Of a DNA stretch of 64,000 nt, positions 45,154 through 54,184 are shown piece by piece. Under the pieces are notes generated by a model. That model saw nothing but the letters and a program-made list of their open reading frames with translations. It ran no database searches and was not told where the DNA came from. This stretch comes from Arthrobacter sp. SLBN-112 (GTDB lineage Bacteria; Actinomycetota; Actinomycetes; Actinomycetales; Micrococcaceae), in assembly GCF_006715225.1 (NCBI RefSeq), contig NZ_VFMU01000001.1, positions 1,550,001 to 1,614,000 on the forward strand, given 5' to 3'. The position numbers were made by a program, and so were the translations under genes. Numbering within the stretch: the first letter of the stretch is position 1; every line of letters begins with the position of its first letter.

Positions 45154-46851
45154 ATGGCACCCGCCGATTTCACCACAGGGGCCCGCCCGGTCAAAGCAGC
45201 CCGCGGCACCGAGCTCACCGCCAAGTCCTGGCAGACCGAAGCGCCGCTGCGCATGCTGATGAACAACCTGGACCCCGAAGTGGCAGAGCGCCCCGACGAT
45301 CTGGTGGTCTACGGCGGCACCGGCCGGGCCGTCCGCTCCTGGGCCGCCTTCGATGCCATCACCCGCACCCTGGAAACCATGGAAAAGGACGAAACCCTCC
45401 TGGTCCAGTCCGGCAAGCCGGTGGGTGTGTTCCGCACCAACGAGTGGGCCCCGCGCGTCCTGCTGGCCAACTCCAACCTGGTGGGCGACTGGGCAACGTG
45501 GCCGGAATTCCGCCGGCTCGAGGCGGAGGGCCTGATGATGTACGGCCAGATGACCGCCGGTTCCTGGATCTACATCGGCACGCAGGGCATCCTGCAGGGC
45601 ACCTTCGAAACCTTCGCCGCGATCGCCCGCAAGCTCACCGGGGACGACAACGGCACCCTCGCCGGCACGCTGACCCTCACCGGCGGCTGCGGCGGCATGG
45701 GCGGTGCCCAGCCGCTGGCCGTCACCCTGAACGATGGCGCCTGCCTGATTGTCGACGTCGACGAAACCCGGCTGCGCCGCCGCGCCGGCAAACGCTACCT
45801 GGATGAGGTGGAAACCGACCTCGACGCCGCCATCGCCAAGGTGCTCAAGGCCAAGGAGGAGCGCCATGGCTGGTCCGTCGGCTACGTGGGCAACGCCGCC
45901 GAAGTCTTCCCCGAGATCCTGCGCCGCCACAAAGCCGGCGAACTTACCGTGGACATCGTCACGGACCAGACCTCCGCCCACGACCCCCTGTCCTACCTGC
46001 CCGAGGGTATTTCGGTGGCGGAGTGGCACCGGGAGGCAGAGGCCGATCCTGAAGGCTTCACCAAGAAGGCCCAGGCATCCATGGCCCGGCACGTGCAGGC
46101 AATGGTGGAATTCCAGGACGCCGGCGCCGAGGTGTTCGACTACGGCAACTCCATCCGCGACGAGGCCCGCAAGGGCGGCTACACCCGCGCCTTCGAATTC
46201 CCGGGCTTCGTCCCGGCCTACATTCGGCCTTTGTTCTGCGAAGGGCTTGGCCCGTTCCGCTGGGTTGCCCTGTCCGGCGACCCGGAAGATATCCGCGTCA
46301 CGGACGAAGCCATCAAGGAGCTCTTTCCGGAGAACAAGCACCTGCACCGCTGGATCGACGCCGCCCAGGAGCGCGTCGAGTTCGAAGGCCTGCCGGCACG
46401 CATCTGCTGGCTCGGCTACGGCGAACGCGCCAAGGCCGGGCTGCTGTTCAACCAGTTGGTGAAGGACGGCAAGGTCAAGGCCCCCATCGTCATCGGGCGC
46501 GACCACCTGGACTCGGGCTCGGTCGCCTCGCCGTACCGGGAAACCGAAGCCATGAAGGACGGCTCGGACGCCATCGCCGACTGGCCCATGCTGAACGCCC
46601 TGCTCAACACCGCCTCCGGCGCCACCTGGGTGTCCCTGCACCACGGCGGCGGCGTCGGCATCGGCCGCTCCATCCACGCCGGACAGGTTTCCGTCGCCGA
46701 CGGCACCGACCTCGCCGCCCAGAAGCTCGAACGCCTCCTCACCAATGACCCCGGCATGGGCGTCATCCGCCACGCCGACGCCGGCTATGAGCGCGCCCTC
46801 GACGTCGCCAAAGAGCGCGGCGTCCGCATCCCCATGAACGAGAACAGCTAA
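45154..46851 (+). CDS. hutU: Urocanate hydratase
   Basis: This 565-residue protein is a full-length HutU, the NAD-dependent enzyme that turns urocanate into imidazolonepropionate (step 2 of histidine breakdown). Typical blocks are present: [70 protein letters not shown] and the C-terminal [20 protein letters not shown]. The ATG follows AAAAGGAGCCCATC. It is separated from hutR by 195 bases containing a palindrome and an operator-like site. A 104-base gap with another palindrome precedes hutH. Confidence 0.97.
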   Translation: MAPADFTTGARPVKAARGTELTAKSWQTEAPLRMLMNNLDPEVAERPDDLVVYGGTGRAVRSWAAFDAITRTLETMEKDETLLVQSGKPVGVFRTNEWAPRVLLANSNLVGDWATWPEFRRLEAEGLMMYGQMTAGSWIYIGTQGILQGTFETFAAIARKLTGDDNGTLAGTLTLTGGCGGMGGAQPLAVTLNDGACLIVDVDETRLRRRAGKRYLDEVETDLDAAIAKVLKAKEERHGWSVGYVGNAAEVFPEILRRHKAGELTVDIVTDQTSAHDPLSYLPEGISVAEWHREAEADPEGFTKKAQASMARHVQAMVEFQDAGAEVFDYGNSIRDEARKGGYTRAFEFPGFVPAYIRPLFCEGLGPFRWVALSGDPEDIRVTDEAIKELFPENKHLHRWIDAAQERVEFEGLPARICWLGYGERAKAGLLFNQLVKDGKVKAPIVIGRDHLDSGSVASPYRETEAMKDGSDAIADWPMLNALLNTASGATWVSLHHGGGVGIGRSIHAGQVSVADGTDLAAQKLERLLTNDPGMGVIRHADAGYERALDVAKERGVRIPMNENS

Positions 46852-46866
46852 CCGACACCCCGCTAA

Positions 46867-46932
46867 CCCAACTAGGTAGCAGTAGATGTCGTTTTGACGG
46901 CTCATAACGACATCTACTGCTACCTAGTTGGG
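46867..46932. repeat. Perfect 27-bp palindrome between hutU and hutH
   Basis: The left arm starts CCCAACTAGGTAGCAGTAGA and continues to GTCGTT. The right arm is its exact complement across the loop TTGACGGCTCAT. The 27 perfect base pairs, and the shared GTCGTTTTxA and GGCTC inner motif with 36034, mark it as a repeat-family member. GGAGCAAC follows the right arm. Confidence 0.9.
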
Positions 46933-46955
46933 AGCAACCACCGAAGTAGGAAACA

Positions 46956-48548
46956 ATGACAGCCATTACGCACCAACCGCTGACCGTCACCCTTGGCTCC
47001 GTCGGCGTCACGCCCGGGGATGTGCTCGCCGTCGCGCGCCACAACGCGAAGGTGAGCATCTCCCCGGACGCCCTGGACATCGTGGCCAAGGTCCGCGCCC
47101 ACATTGATGACCTCGCCTCCAGCGACGCCCCCGCCTACGGCATCTCCACCGGCTTCGGCGCCCTGGCCAACCGCCACATCCCCAACGAACTGCGCACGCA
47201 GCTGCAGAAGTCCCTGATCCGCAGCCACGCGGCAGGCATGGGACCGGCCGTGGAGCGGGAAGTGGTCCGCGGCATCATGTTCCTGCGTGCCAAGACCCTC
47301 GCCTCCGGCCGTACCGGTGTCCGCCCCGTTGTCCTGCAGACCATGGTGGACGTCCTCAACGCCGGCATCACCCCGGTGGTCCGCGAGTTCGGCTCGCTGG
47401 GCTGCTCCGGTGACCTGGCACCGCTGTCCCACTGCGCCCTGGTCCTGATGGGCGAAGGGGAGGCGGAAGGGCCCGACGGCGTGACATACGGCGGGCGGGG
47501 AGAGCGGACTGTCGCTGAGCTGCTGGCAGAACACGGCATCGAGCCGGTCACCCTGGCCGAAAAGGAAGGCCTGGCCCTGGTCAACGGCACCGAGGGCATG
47601 CTGGGCATGCTCCTGATGGCCATCGCCGACCTTCGCCAACTGCTGACAACGGCGGACATCACCGCCGCGCTCAGCGTCGAGGCGCTGCTGGGCACGGACC
47701 AGGTGTTCCTGCCCGAACTGCACGCCGCGCTTCGGCCGCACCCCGGCCAGGCCGCCAGTGCAGACAACATGCTGCGCGTGCTGTCCGATTCACCCATCGT
47801 CGCTTCACACCGGGTGGGGGATTCCCGGGTCCAGGACGCGTACTCGCTGCGCTGCGCCCCGCAGGTTGCCGGCTCCGTCCGCGACACCGTTGACCACGCG
47901 GAACTGGTGGCCACGCGGGAACTGGCTGCAGCGATCGACAACCCCGTGGTCCTTCCCGACGGCCGGGTCAGCTCCAACGGCAACTTCCACGGCGCTCCGG
48001 TGGCTTACGTGCTGGACTACCTGGCAATCGCGGTGGCCGACCTCAGCTCCATCGCTGAACGCCGTACCGACCGCATGCTGGATCCTGCCCGTTCGCATGG
48101 CCTGCCGGCTTTCCTCGCGGCTGACCCCGGCGTGGACTCCGGGCTGATGATCGCCCAGTACACGCAGGCCGGCCTGGTCTCGGACAACAAGCGGCTTGCC
48201 GTTCCGGCGTCGGTGGACTCGATCCCGAGTTCCGCCATGCAGGAGGACCACGTGTCCATGGGCTGGCACGCAGCGCGGAAGCTCCGCAAGGCCGTGGAGA
48301 ACCTCCGCCGCGTCCTGGCCATCGAACTGGTGACCTCGGCCCGCGCCCTGGATATCCGCACGCAGCTCTCCGGCGGGGTCCTGACCCCGGGACCTGCGGG
48401 TGCTGCGGTGGTGGCCGCCCTGCGCGCGGTGGTGGAGGGGCCGGGAACCGACCGGTTCCTGTCGCCGGAACTGGAAGCGGCGGACCGCCTGGTCGCCTCG
48501 GGTGAGGTGCTCCGGGCGGCCGAATCTGCAGTCGGGCCGCTGGCCTGA
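46956..48548 (+). CDS. hutH: Histidine ammonia-lyase
   Basis: This 530-residue HutH deaminates histidine to urocanate, the first step of the pathway. The family core is present: YGISTGFGALANRHI, RSHAAGMG, LASGRTGVRPVV, the prosthetic-group site FGSLGCSGDLAPL, VQDAYSLRCAPQV and SIPSSAMQEDHVSMG. The MIO-forming triad is Cys150-Ser151-Gly152 where most enzymes have Ala-Ser-Gly. A start at ATG 46956 has AGTAGG upstream. Two hairpins follow the stop. Confidence 0.95.
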   Translation: MTAITHQPLTVTLGSVGVTPGDVLAVARHNAKVSISPDALDIVAKVRAHIDDLASSDAPAYGISTGFGALANRHIPNELRTQLQKSLIRSHAAGMGPAVEREVVRGIMFLRAKTLASGRTGVRPVVLQTMVDVLNAGITPVVREFGSLGCSGDLAPLSHCALVLMGEGEAEGPDGVTYGGRGERTVAELLAEHGIEPVTLAEKEGLALVNGTEGMLGMLLMAIADLRQLLTTADITAALSVEALLGTDQVFLPELHAALRPHPGQAASADNMLRVLSDSPIVASHRVGDSRVQDAYSLRCAPQVAGSVRDTVDHAELVATRELAAAIDNPVVLPDGRVSSNGNFHGAPVAYVLDYLAIAVADLSSIAERRTDRMLDPARSHGLPAFLAADPGVDSGLMIAQYTQAGLVSDNKRLAVPASVDSIPSSAMQEDHVSMGWHAARKLRKAVENLRRVLAIELVTSARALDIRTQLSGGVLTPGPAGAAVVAALRAVVEGPGTDRFLSPELEAADRLVASGEVLRAAESAVGPLA

Positions 48549-48599
48549 CAGCGAACAATCTTCAGCGCTTTTGGACTGTCCGTCCAAAAGGTGGAATTT

Positions 48600-48627
48600 C
48601 CGGCGCCACGGCCCACCGTGGCGCCGG
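48600..48627 (+). terminator. 12-bp GC hairpin downstream of hutH
   Basis: CCGGCGCCACGG pairs perfectly around CCCA. A second stem (CTTTTGGAC with GTCCAAAAG, 48568-48590) precedes it, so the hutH transcript ends in a double hairpin. Confidence 0.65.
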
Positions 48628-48710
48628 GAGTGTAGTAGAACTGAAGATGTAGTGAAAGTCACATCAAAGAGGCTGTGGCAGCAGAACGATACAAAGGGGT
48701 AGAAGTTCAA

Positions 48711-48947
48711 ATGAAAGCACGTGGGGCAGTCCTGTCGAAGCGAAATGCCCATTCCGCCGTGGTTTCGGACTGGAGGTCCCTCCAGGCCGGCGATCACGTC
48801 GAGATTATCAAGCAGGCCCATGTCGTAGCCGCCGGGGAGGTGGAGGAAGTGTCCCAGAGCGGCAACGTTCTGTGGCTTGTGCCGGCCGGTCCCACTGAAA
48901 AGCAGCTCTTTTTGAAGTCTGACGGGGTGCAGGTCCGCCGCGGCTAG
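48711..48947 (+). CDS. Small uncharacterised beta-rich protein
   Basis: This 78-residue protein is a likely small barrel-like fold (KARGAVLSKRNAHSAVVSDW, DHVEIIKQAHVVAAGEVEEV, then VLWLVPAGPTEKQLFLKSDG). I do not know a family. The start at 48711 is preceded by AAGGGG at a slightly long distance; a GTG-led start at 48675 is possible. It is followed by a perfect 50-bp palindrome that acts as terminator with the convergent gene. Confidence 0.65.
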   Translation: MKARGAVLSKRNAHSAVVSDWRSLQAGDHVEIIKQAHVVAAGEVEEVSQSGNVLWLVPAGPTEKQLFLKSDGVQVRRG

Positions 48948-48961
48948 CAGTCCCGCCAGCA

Positions 48962-49011
48962 GGAACGAAGAATCCCCGCACGCCGTACGGCGTGCGGGGA
49001 TTCTTCGTTCC
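48962..49011. terminator. Perfect 50-bp palindrome between convergent genes
   Basis: GGAACGAAGAATCCCCGCAC continues to GCCGT and is followed immediately by its exact complement. There is no loop. The right arm ends GGGGATTCTTCGTTCC, T-rich after the GC core, so it can act as a bidirectional terminator. Confidence 0.7.
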
Positions 49012-49066
49012 GGACAGCCTGACGGCCCTGGCCGTGGGTGGGGCCGTGGCGGCCCGGGAGGGCAGG

Positions 49067-49327
49067 TCAGGCGGCGACGGATTCGTACGTTTCGCCGAAA
49101 GGCACTGATGCATCCAGGGCTACCGTGTAGCGTCCCGGATGAAGCCGGGTGACCAGGATGCCGCAGTCGGCATCCTTTGCTGCCACCTCAATCATTTCGG
49201 CCACCGCCTCTTCCAGTCCTGCATGGACCTCGCTGGCGCTGGAGAACTCCAGGCTGATGGACCGGACGGCAGGTCCTTGGCTGGGCTCGGCAGCGGCGGG
49301 GATCCGCTCCAAAGTGGCTGTAGTCAT
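49067..49327 (-). CDS. Small uncharacterised protein
   Basis: The 86-residue product has a polar N-terminus and a compact alpha/beta part (SASEVHAGLEEAVAEMIEVA, CGILVTRLHPGRYTVALDAS). I do not recognise it. The ribosome site is weak (AGAAAGTTCAGTA). It is convergent to the previous small gene across the 50-bp palindrome. Confidence 0.6.
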   Translation of the reverse strand: MTTATLERIPAAAEPSQGPAVRSISLEFSSASEVHAGLEEAVAEMIEVAAKDADCGILVTRLHPGRYTVALDASVPFGETYESVAA

Positions 49328-49533
49328 TACTGAACTTTCTCTGTTTCGTGCCGGGGTGGCTCCACCATTCTACCGACTGCTCCTGCTAGATGTCAGATGA
49401 CTGTCCTTTTGGCGGCGGGGAGGTGCGGTCATAATACGTTCGTTCGCGGCGTCCACGGGAAATCGACGACCATGGGATGGGGCCCCGCAAGGCCCGGAAA
49501 GCACCCAACGATACAGCTTGAGGAGAATCCGGT

Positions 49534-50415
49534 ATGAAGATCATGCGCCTGGGCGAAAGCGGCAGTGAACAGCCTGCCGTGCTGGTGTCTTCGGCGGACG
49601 GAACCGACCAGTATTTCAGCCTGCTGCCACTGACCGCTGACGTGGATGGAGCGTTCCTTGGCTCCGGTGGCCCGACAAAGGTGCGCAAAGCACTGGAGGC
49701 CGGGGAACTGCCCGTCCTGGAAGGCGCCGCTGCACTCCGGATCGGTTCCCCCGTAGCCCGGCCGGGCTCGGTGGTGGGGATCGGGATGAACTATGCCGCC
49801 CATGCCGCGGAGTCAGGGGCCGAGCCGCCCGCAATTCCCGTCGTCTTCCTCAAGCCCAGCAACACCGTCACGGGGCCCAGCGACCCTGCCCCGTTGCCGC
49901 CCCGCTCCACCCACTACGACTGGGAAGTGGAACTGGGCATCGTGGTCGGCAGGGAAGCCAGCTACCTCGGCTCGGTGGAAGAAGCCGCCGCATGCATTGC
50001 CGGCTACGTCACGGCCAATGACTTGTCGGAGCGGGAATATCAGTTGCCCGGAGCGGCCGGGCAATGGACCAAGGGCAAGTCCCTTCCCGGGTCAACGCCC
50101 CTGGGGCCATGGCTGGTTCCGGCTGACGCGATCGACGGCGGCAACCTGCGGCTCCGCAGCTGGGTGAATGGTGAGCCGCGCCAGGATTCCTGGTCATCGG
50201 AGCTTATCTTCGATGCGCCCACGCTGGTTCACCACTGCAGCCAGTACATGCGGCTGGAACCGGGCGACGTGATCCTCACCGGAACGCCGCAGGGGGTGGC
50301 CCTCAGCGGCCGTTTCCCCTACCTCCGGCCGGGCGACGTGGTGGAGGTAGAGGTGGAGGGCCTGGGCCGCCAGCGCCAGGAGATGTTCCGGGCACCGGCG
50401 GCCGTCCCGGCCTAG
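49534..50415 (+). CDS. Fumarylacetoacetate hydrolase family protein
   Basis: This 293-residue FAH-fold enzyme has VVGIGMNYAAHAAESGAEPP, KPSNTVTGPSDPAPLPP, the metal-site YDWEVELGIVVGREASYLGS and VTANDLSEREYQLPGAAGQW. IILTGTPQGVAL-like residues are present as VILTGTPQGVALSG. The family includes 2-keto-4-pentenoate hydratases, acylpyruvases and oxaloacetate decarboxylases; which one is not clear. AGGAG lies 14-18 bases before the ATG. It converges on the universal stress gene; their stop codons overlap by four bases. Confidence 0.9.
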   Translation: MKIMRLGESGSEQPAVLVSSADGTDQYFSLLPLTADVDGAFLGSGGPTKVRKALEAGELPVLEGAAALRIGSPVARPGSVVGIGMNYAAHAAESGAEPPAIPVVFLKPSNTVTGPSDPAPLPPRSTHYDWEVELGIVVGREASYLGSVEEAAACIAGYVTANDLSEREYQLPGAAGQWTKGKSLPGSTPLGPWLVPADAIDGGNLRLRSWVNGEPRQDSWSSELIFDAPTLVHHCSQYMRLEPGDVILTGTPQGVALSGRFPYLRPGDVVEVEVEGLGRQRQEMFRAPAAVPA

Positions 50416-50804
50416 ACCGCCTTTACGGCCAGGACCGGGCAGTCGGCCTCCAGCAGGATGCGCTGGGACGTGCTGCCCATAATCAGCTTGCCCACCGGCG
50501 TGCGGCGGCGCAGGCCAATCACAATCAGGTCGGCGTTGTGTTCCTCGGCGGCGTCCAGCACCTCAGCCGCGGCATCATGCCCGCGGACCGGCCGCTTGAT
50601 CACGTACTCGATGCCCTGGCCGGCCAGCCGCTGCTCGATGTCCTGGATTTCGCCGTCCGGGGCAAAGCGGCTGTCCACCGTTGACTCGCCCTTGGAGGAA
50701 TTGATCAGCACCAGTGTGCTGTTGCTCTTCCGGGCTTCGGTGATGGCCTGGGTCAGGGCAGCTTCGCCCTCGGGGGTCGGGACGTATCCCACAACGACGG
50801 TCAT
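50412..50804 (-). CDS. Universal stress protein family
   Basis: This 130-residue single-domain UspA fold starts [20 protein letters not shown]. It has the nucleotide-binding-type [20 protein letters not shown] near the C-terminus (G-2x-G-9x-G-S/T pattern) and ends CPVLAVKAV. It overlaps the tctA stop (ATGA), so it is the last gene of a tctCBA-usp operon, a common location for USPs beside transporters. Its stop overlaps the convergent FAH gene. Confidence 0.92.
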   Translation of the reverse strand: MTVVVGYVPTPEGEAALTQAITEARKSNSTLVLINSSKGESTVDSRFAPDGEIQDIEQRLAGQGIEYVIKRPVRGHDAAAEVLDAAEEHNADLIVIGLRRRTPVGKLIMGSTSQRILLEADCPVLAVKAV

Positions 50805-52402
50805 GATCGCTCCTTATGGTCGGGACTGAAGGCATTCAGGTTCGAGTGGACCGCGTCATCGGCCTCGGAAGCAAGGGTGGCTGACCCGCCGGCCGGAGCC
50901 GCAGGTGTTCCGGTTGCGGCAACCGGGCGGCTCCGTCGGATCAGTTTGAAGACCAGCGGCCACAGCAGGATGAGTCCGACGATGATGTATACAACGATGG
51001 CGATCGGCTCGTTGAACAGCCCCGCCGGGTCTCCGCCGGAAAGCTTGAGCGTCTTGCGCAGTTGGTCTTCCAGCCGCGGGCCGAGGATCACACCGAGGAT
51101 CAGCGGCAGAACCGGAAGTCCGAAGCGCCGCATCATGAAACCCAAGGCGCCGAAAACCAACAGCAGCACCAAGTCGAAAGCCTGCAGGTTTACCGAATAG
51201 GCGCCAAGCGTGGCGAAGAACAGAATGCCGGCATACAGGTAGGGGCGGGGAATCTGCAGGAGCTTAGCCCACAAGGGAGCCAAGGGCAGGTTGATAAGCA
51301 GCAGCAGGAAGTTGCCAATGAAGAGGCTGGCGATCAACGCCCACACGAGGGGGCCCTGGCTGGCGAAGAGCTGGGGACCAGGCTGGATGCCGTATCCGGT
51401 GAACGCGGCCAGCATCACGGCAGCAGTAGCGTTGGTGGGCAGGCCCAGGGCCAGCATCGGTGTCAGCGTGCCGGCAGCGGATGCGTTGTTTGCGGCTTCC
51501 GGCCCGGCGACGCCTTCAATGGCGCCCTTGCCGAACTCTTCAGGGTGTTTGCTGAGCCGTTTCTCCGTTACGTAGGAGAGGAACGTGGGAATCTCCGCAC
51601 CGCCGGCCGGCAGCGCGCCAAACGGGAAGCCAAATGCAGTACCGCGCAGCCACGGCTTCCAGGAACGCTTCCAGTCGGACTTGCCCATCCAGGGCTGGCC
51701 CACCGGAATGGCTTCCAGGGGAGTGCGGCGCAAATGCGCGGCCACCCAGAGGGCCTCGCCCACGGCAAAAATCGCCACGGCAACCACCACGATGTCGATG
51801 CCGTCAGACAGCAGTGGAATACCGAACGTGAGGCGGGCCTGGCCGGAGCCCATGCCTACCAGGCCGATGGCCAGGCCAAGGCCCAGAGCAGCGAAGCCGC
51901 GCAGCCGGGAGGAGCCCAGTACAGCGGTGACCGCCAGCAGGGCCAGGACCATAATCGCGAAGTAGCTGGGGGAGCCGAGGCTGACGGCGAACTGCACCAC
52001 GATCGGCGCGAACATTGCCAGCAGGGCAGTACCAATGGTGCCGGCCACGAAGGAGCCGATCGCCGCAGTCGCCAGGGCCTGGGCGGCCCTGCCGGCCTTG
52101 GCCATCTTGTTTCCTTCTATCGCGGTGATCACGGAGGAGGATTCGCCGGGGGTGTTAAGGAGGATGGAAGTTGTGGACCCGCCGTACATGCCGCCGTAAT
52201 AGATGCCGGCAAACATAATGAATGCGCTGGTGGGTTCCAGCACCTGGGTGACGGGCAGCAAGAGAGCCACTGTCATGGCCGGGCCCAGTCCCGGGAGGAC
52301 GCCGACGGCGGTACCCAGGATGACGCCGATCATGGCGTAGAGGAGGTTCATGGGAGTCAGGGCGGTGGCGAAACCGTCCATCAGGGAGGACCAGACGTCC
52401 AT
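50801..52402 (-). CDS. tctA: Tripartite tricarboxylate transporter, large permease subunit
   Basis: This 533-residue TctA family protein has about 12 membrane segments with the family blocks [40 protein letters not shown] and [20 protein letters not shown], and further on [20 protein letters not shown]. TctA is the large membrane subunit that works with TctB and the periplasmic-type binding protein TctC to take up citrate-like acids with Na+. It starts on TAATG overlap with tctB and ends by overlapping the usp gene. The C-terminal 35 residues are low-complexity. Confidence 0.93.
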   Translation of the reverse strand: MDVWSSLMDGFATALTPMNLLYAMIGVILGTAVGVLPGLGPAMTVALLLPVTQVLEPTSAFIMFAGIYYGGMYGGSTTSILLNTPGESSSVITAIEGNKMAKAGRAAQALATAAIGSFVAGTIGTALLAMFAPIVVQFAVSLGSPSYFAIMVLALLAVTAVLGSSRLRGFAALGLGLAIGLVGMGSGQARLTFGIPLLSDGIDIVVVAVAIFAVGEALWVAAHLRRTPLEAIPVGQPWMGKSDWKRSWKPWLRGTAFGFPFGALPAGGAEIPTFLSYVTEKRLSKHPEEFGKGAIEGVAGPEAANNASAAGTLTPMLALGLPTNATAAVMLAAFTGYGIQPGPQLFASQGPLVWALIASLFIGNFLLLLINLPLAPLWAKLLQIPRPYLYAGILFFATLGAYSVNLQAFDLVLLLVFGALGFMMRRFGLPVLPLILGVILGPRLEDQLRKTLKLSGGDPAGLFNEPIAIVVYIIVGLILLWPLVFKLIRRSRPVAATGTPAAPAGGSATLASEADDAVHSNLNAFSPDHKERS

Positions 52403-52905
52403 TACAGGATCCCTTCCAGGAGGCCAGCGGGGAGGTGGATGCCCAGGCCGAGGTAAAAGCCGTAGAAGGTGAGGACGGGCAGGCCAACGGCAATCAGGCC
52501 GTCGCGGACGTAGTGCCTGCTGCCCAAGGCCCAGGTGCAGCCCCAGAAGAGGATGGTTCCGGAGATGACCCAGCCGGCCCAGTCGATCAACAGGATATTG
52601 GCCACGAAGGCACCGGCCAGGGGCAGGACAGTCTTCCAGTCGGCGGGGTGGGTGAGGTCAACGTCCTCGCCGCCCTCCGCCTCGCCCTGGCCGCCACGCA
52701 GGACGTTAATGGCCAGGAGGACCGCGCAGGTGACCAGCAGGCCGGACACCAGGTAGGGAAGAGTCTTTGGCCCTACCGGATCAGCTTGGGAATACGTGAT
52801 GACCAGGCGGCTGGCGTCAAGGAACACAATGACGCCGGCCGCGCCGAGCAGGAGGGCAACCCCCAGCTCGGCGCGGCCTTTAAGGCCTGTTGCCAGGGAG
52901 CTCAC
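52402..52905 (-). CDS. tctB: Tripartite tricarboxylate transporter, small permease subunit
   Basis: This 167-residue TctB family protein has four hydrophobic segments ([80 protein letters not shown]). A charged loop sits in the middle. It is encoded between tctC and tctA with ATGA and TAATG overlaps, the normal order. Confidence 0.9.
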   Translation of the reverse strand: MSSLATGLKGRAELGVALLLGAAGVIVFLDASRLVITYSQADPVGPKTLPYLVSGLLVTCAVLLAINVLRGGQGEAEGGEDVDLTHPADWKTVLPLAGAFVANILLIDWAGWVISGTILFWGCTWALGSRHYVRDGLIAVGLPVLTFYGFYLGLGIHLPAGLLEGIL

Positions 52906-53912
52906 GCCAACCCAAGCTTGGTGAGCACGTCCGCCACCCGCTTGTCCTGGTCGCCGAGGAAGGACTTGAATTCGTCACCGGTGATGAATGCGTCAGTCCA
53001 GCTGTGTGTCTTCAGCGCTTCCTTCCAGCCCTCGGTACCGTGCATCTTCTCAAGGGCGGCGATCAGCTTGGCTTTCTCCTCGTCACTGATGCCCGGAGGG
53101 GCCACCATGCCGCGCCAGTTGGTAAATACCAGGTCGATGTTGGATTCCTTCAACGTAGGGGCATCCACGCCCTCGAGCCGCTTTTCACCACTGGTGGCCA
53201 GGACGCGTACTTCGCCTGACTGGATCTGCTGCAGGTACTCGCCGGCGCCGGAAGCGGCGAAGCCGAGCTTGTTGCCGAGAATGGCAGGCAGGAGGTCGCC
53301 GCCGCCGTCGTAGGCAACGTAGTTGACCTTGGTGGCGTCAATGCCCACGGCTCCGGCCAGCTGCATGGGCAGCAGGTGGTCAGGGCCGCCGGGGTTGGAG
53401 CCGCCGCCCACGGCGATGGAACCGGGATCGGCTTTCCATGCGTTCACCAGGTCATCGATGGTCTTATAGGGCGAATCCTTGCCCACCATGATGGCGCCGG
53501 GCTCTTCGATGAGGCGGGCCAACGGCGTGGTCTGGGTCAGCTTGGACTCGGACTTGTTGGTGTAGCTGGCGCCCACCACGCCCAGGCCCATGAGCATGGC
53601 CAGGTCGCCGTTGCCCTTTTCGTTCACGATCCGGGCCAGGCCAACTGTGCCGCCGGCACCGGCCAGGTTGAAGACTTCGGTGTTGGTTGTGATCTTTGCG
53701 TCGTCCAGGACCTTGGCGGCGGCCCGGGCAGTAGTGTCATAACCGCCGCCGGGGGTGTTGGGGACCATGATCTGCAGGCCGGTGATAGGTCCGGCGGCGC
53801 CGCCGGTGCTTTCCGCACCGGTGGAGCTCTTGCCGGTGGCACCGCAACCGGTGGCCATCAGGGCGATGCCGGCGGCGACGGCGGCAATTCGCAATGCGCG
53901 GATCTGGCGCAT
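52902..53912 (-). CDS. tctC: Tripartite tricarboxylate transporter, substrate-binding lipoprotein
   Basis: The 336-residue product (start at 53912 with AGAGGAAC upstream) has a lipoprotein signal, IRALRIAAVAAGIALMATGC, with the modified Cys at 23. The TctC/Bug fold follows: IMVPNTPGGGYDTTARAAAK, GNGDLAMLMGLGVVGASYTN, and APPGISDEEKAKLIAALEKM. It should bind a carboxylic acid outside the cell and pass it to TctBA. An open frame extends 83 codons upstream, through the divergent promoter region, and is rejected. It is divergent from the sensor kinase gene, which presumably controls this operon. Confidence 0.93.
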   Translation of the reverse strand: MRQIRALRIAAVAAGIALMATGCGATGKSSTGAESTGGAAGPITGLQIMVPNTPGGGYDTTARAAAKVLDDAKITTNTEVFNLAGAGGTVGLARIVNEKGNGDLAMLMGLGVVGASYTNKSESKLTQTTPLARLIEEPGAIMVGKDSPYKTIDDLVNAWKADPGSIAVGGGSNPGGPDHLLPMQLAGAVGIDATKVNYVAYDGGGDLLPAILGNKLGFAASGAGEYLQQIQSGEVRVLATSGEKRLEGVDAPTLKESNIDLVFTNWRGMVAPPGISDEEKAKLIAALEKMHGTEGWKEALKTHSWTDAFITGDEFKSFLGDQDKRVADVLTKLGLA

Positions 53913-54184
53913 GTGTTCCTCTTCTCTCAAAACAAATCTGATCAGCAGCGGCTGACTTGTGCTTCCGATGCTAGGGGTGCCCGTGACCAGGATCACTCTT
54001 GTGTACGCAGAGAAAGTTGTGTTCATTGCGTTCACGTTTCCAAAAGCCCACAACGGCCCTGCCGCCGGCATTGGGATATAGTTCCCGGTACCACCCCGGC
54101 CCTGCGCCGCGTTCTTCCGTGCGCCTGGGGGCCAACCACGCCGCCGGACTAAAGCGGCCAACGATCAACACCAGGAAGCCCATT

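Noticed and set aside
45100..46905. 601-codon minus-strand open frame opposite hutU
   Set aside because: Another codon-bias shadow. The protein has no recognisable motif, and hutU is full length on the other strand.
53913..54161. 83-codon upstream extension of the TctC reading frame
   Set aside because: The lipoprotein signal begins at 53912 with a good ribosome site; the extension runs through the divergent promoter region.
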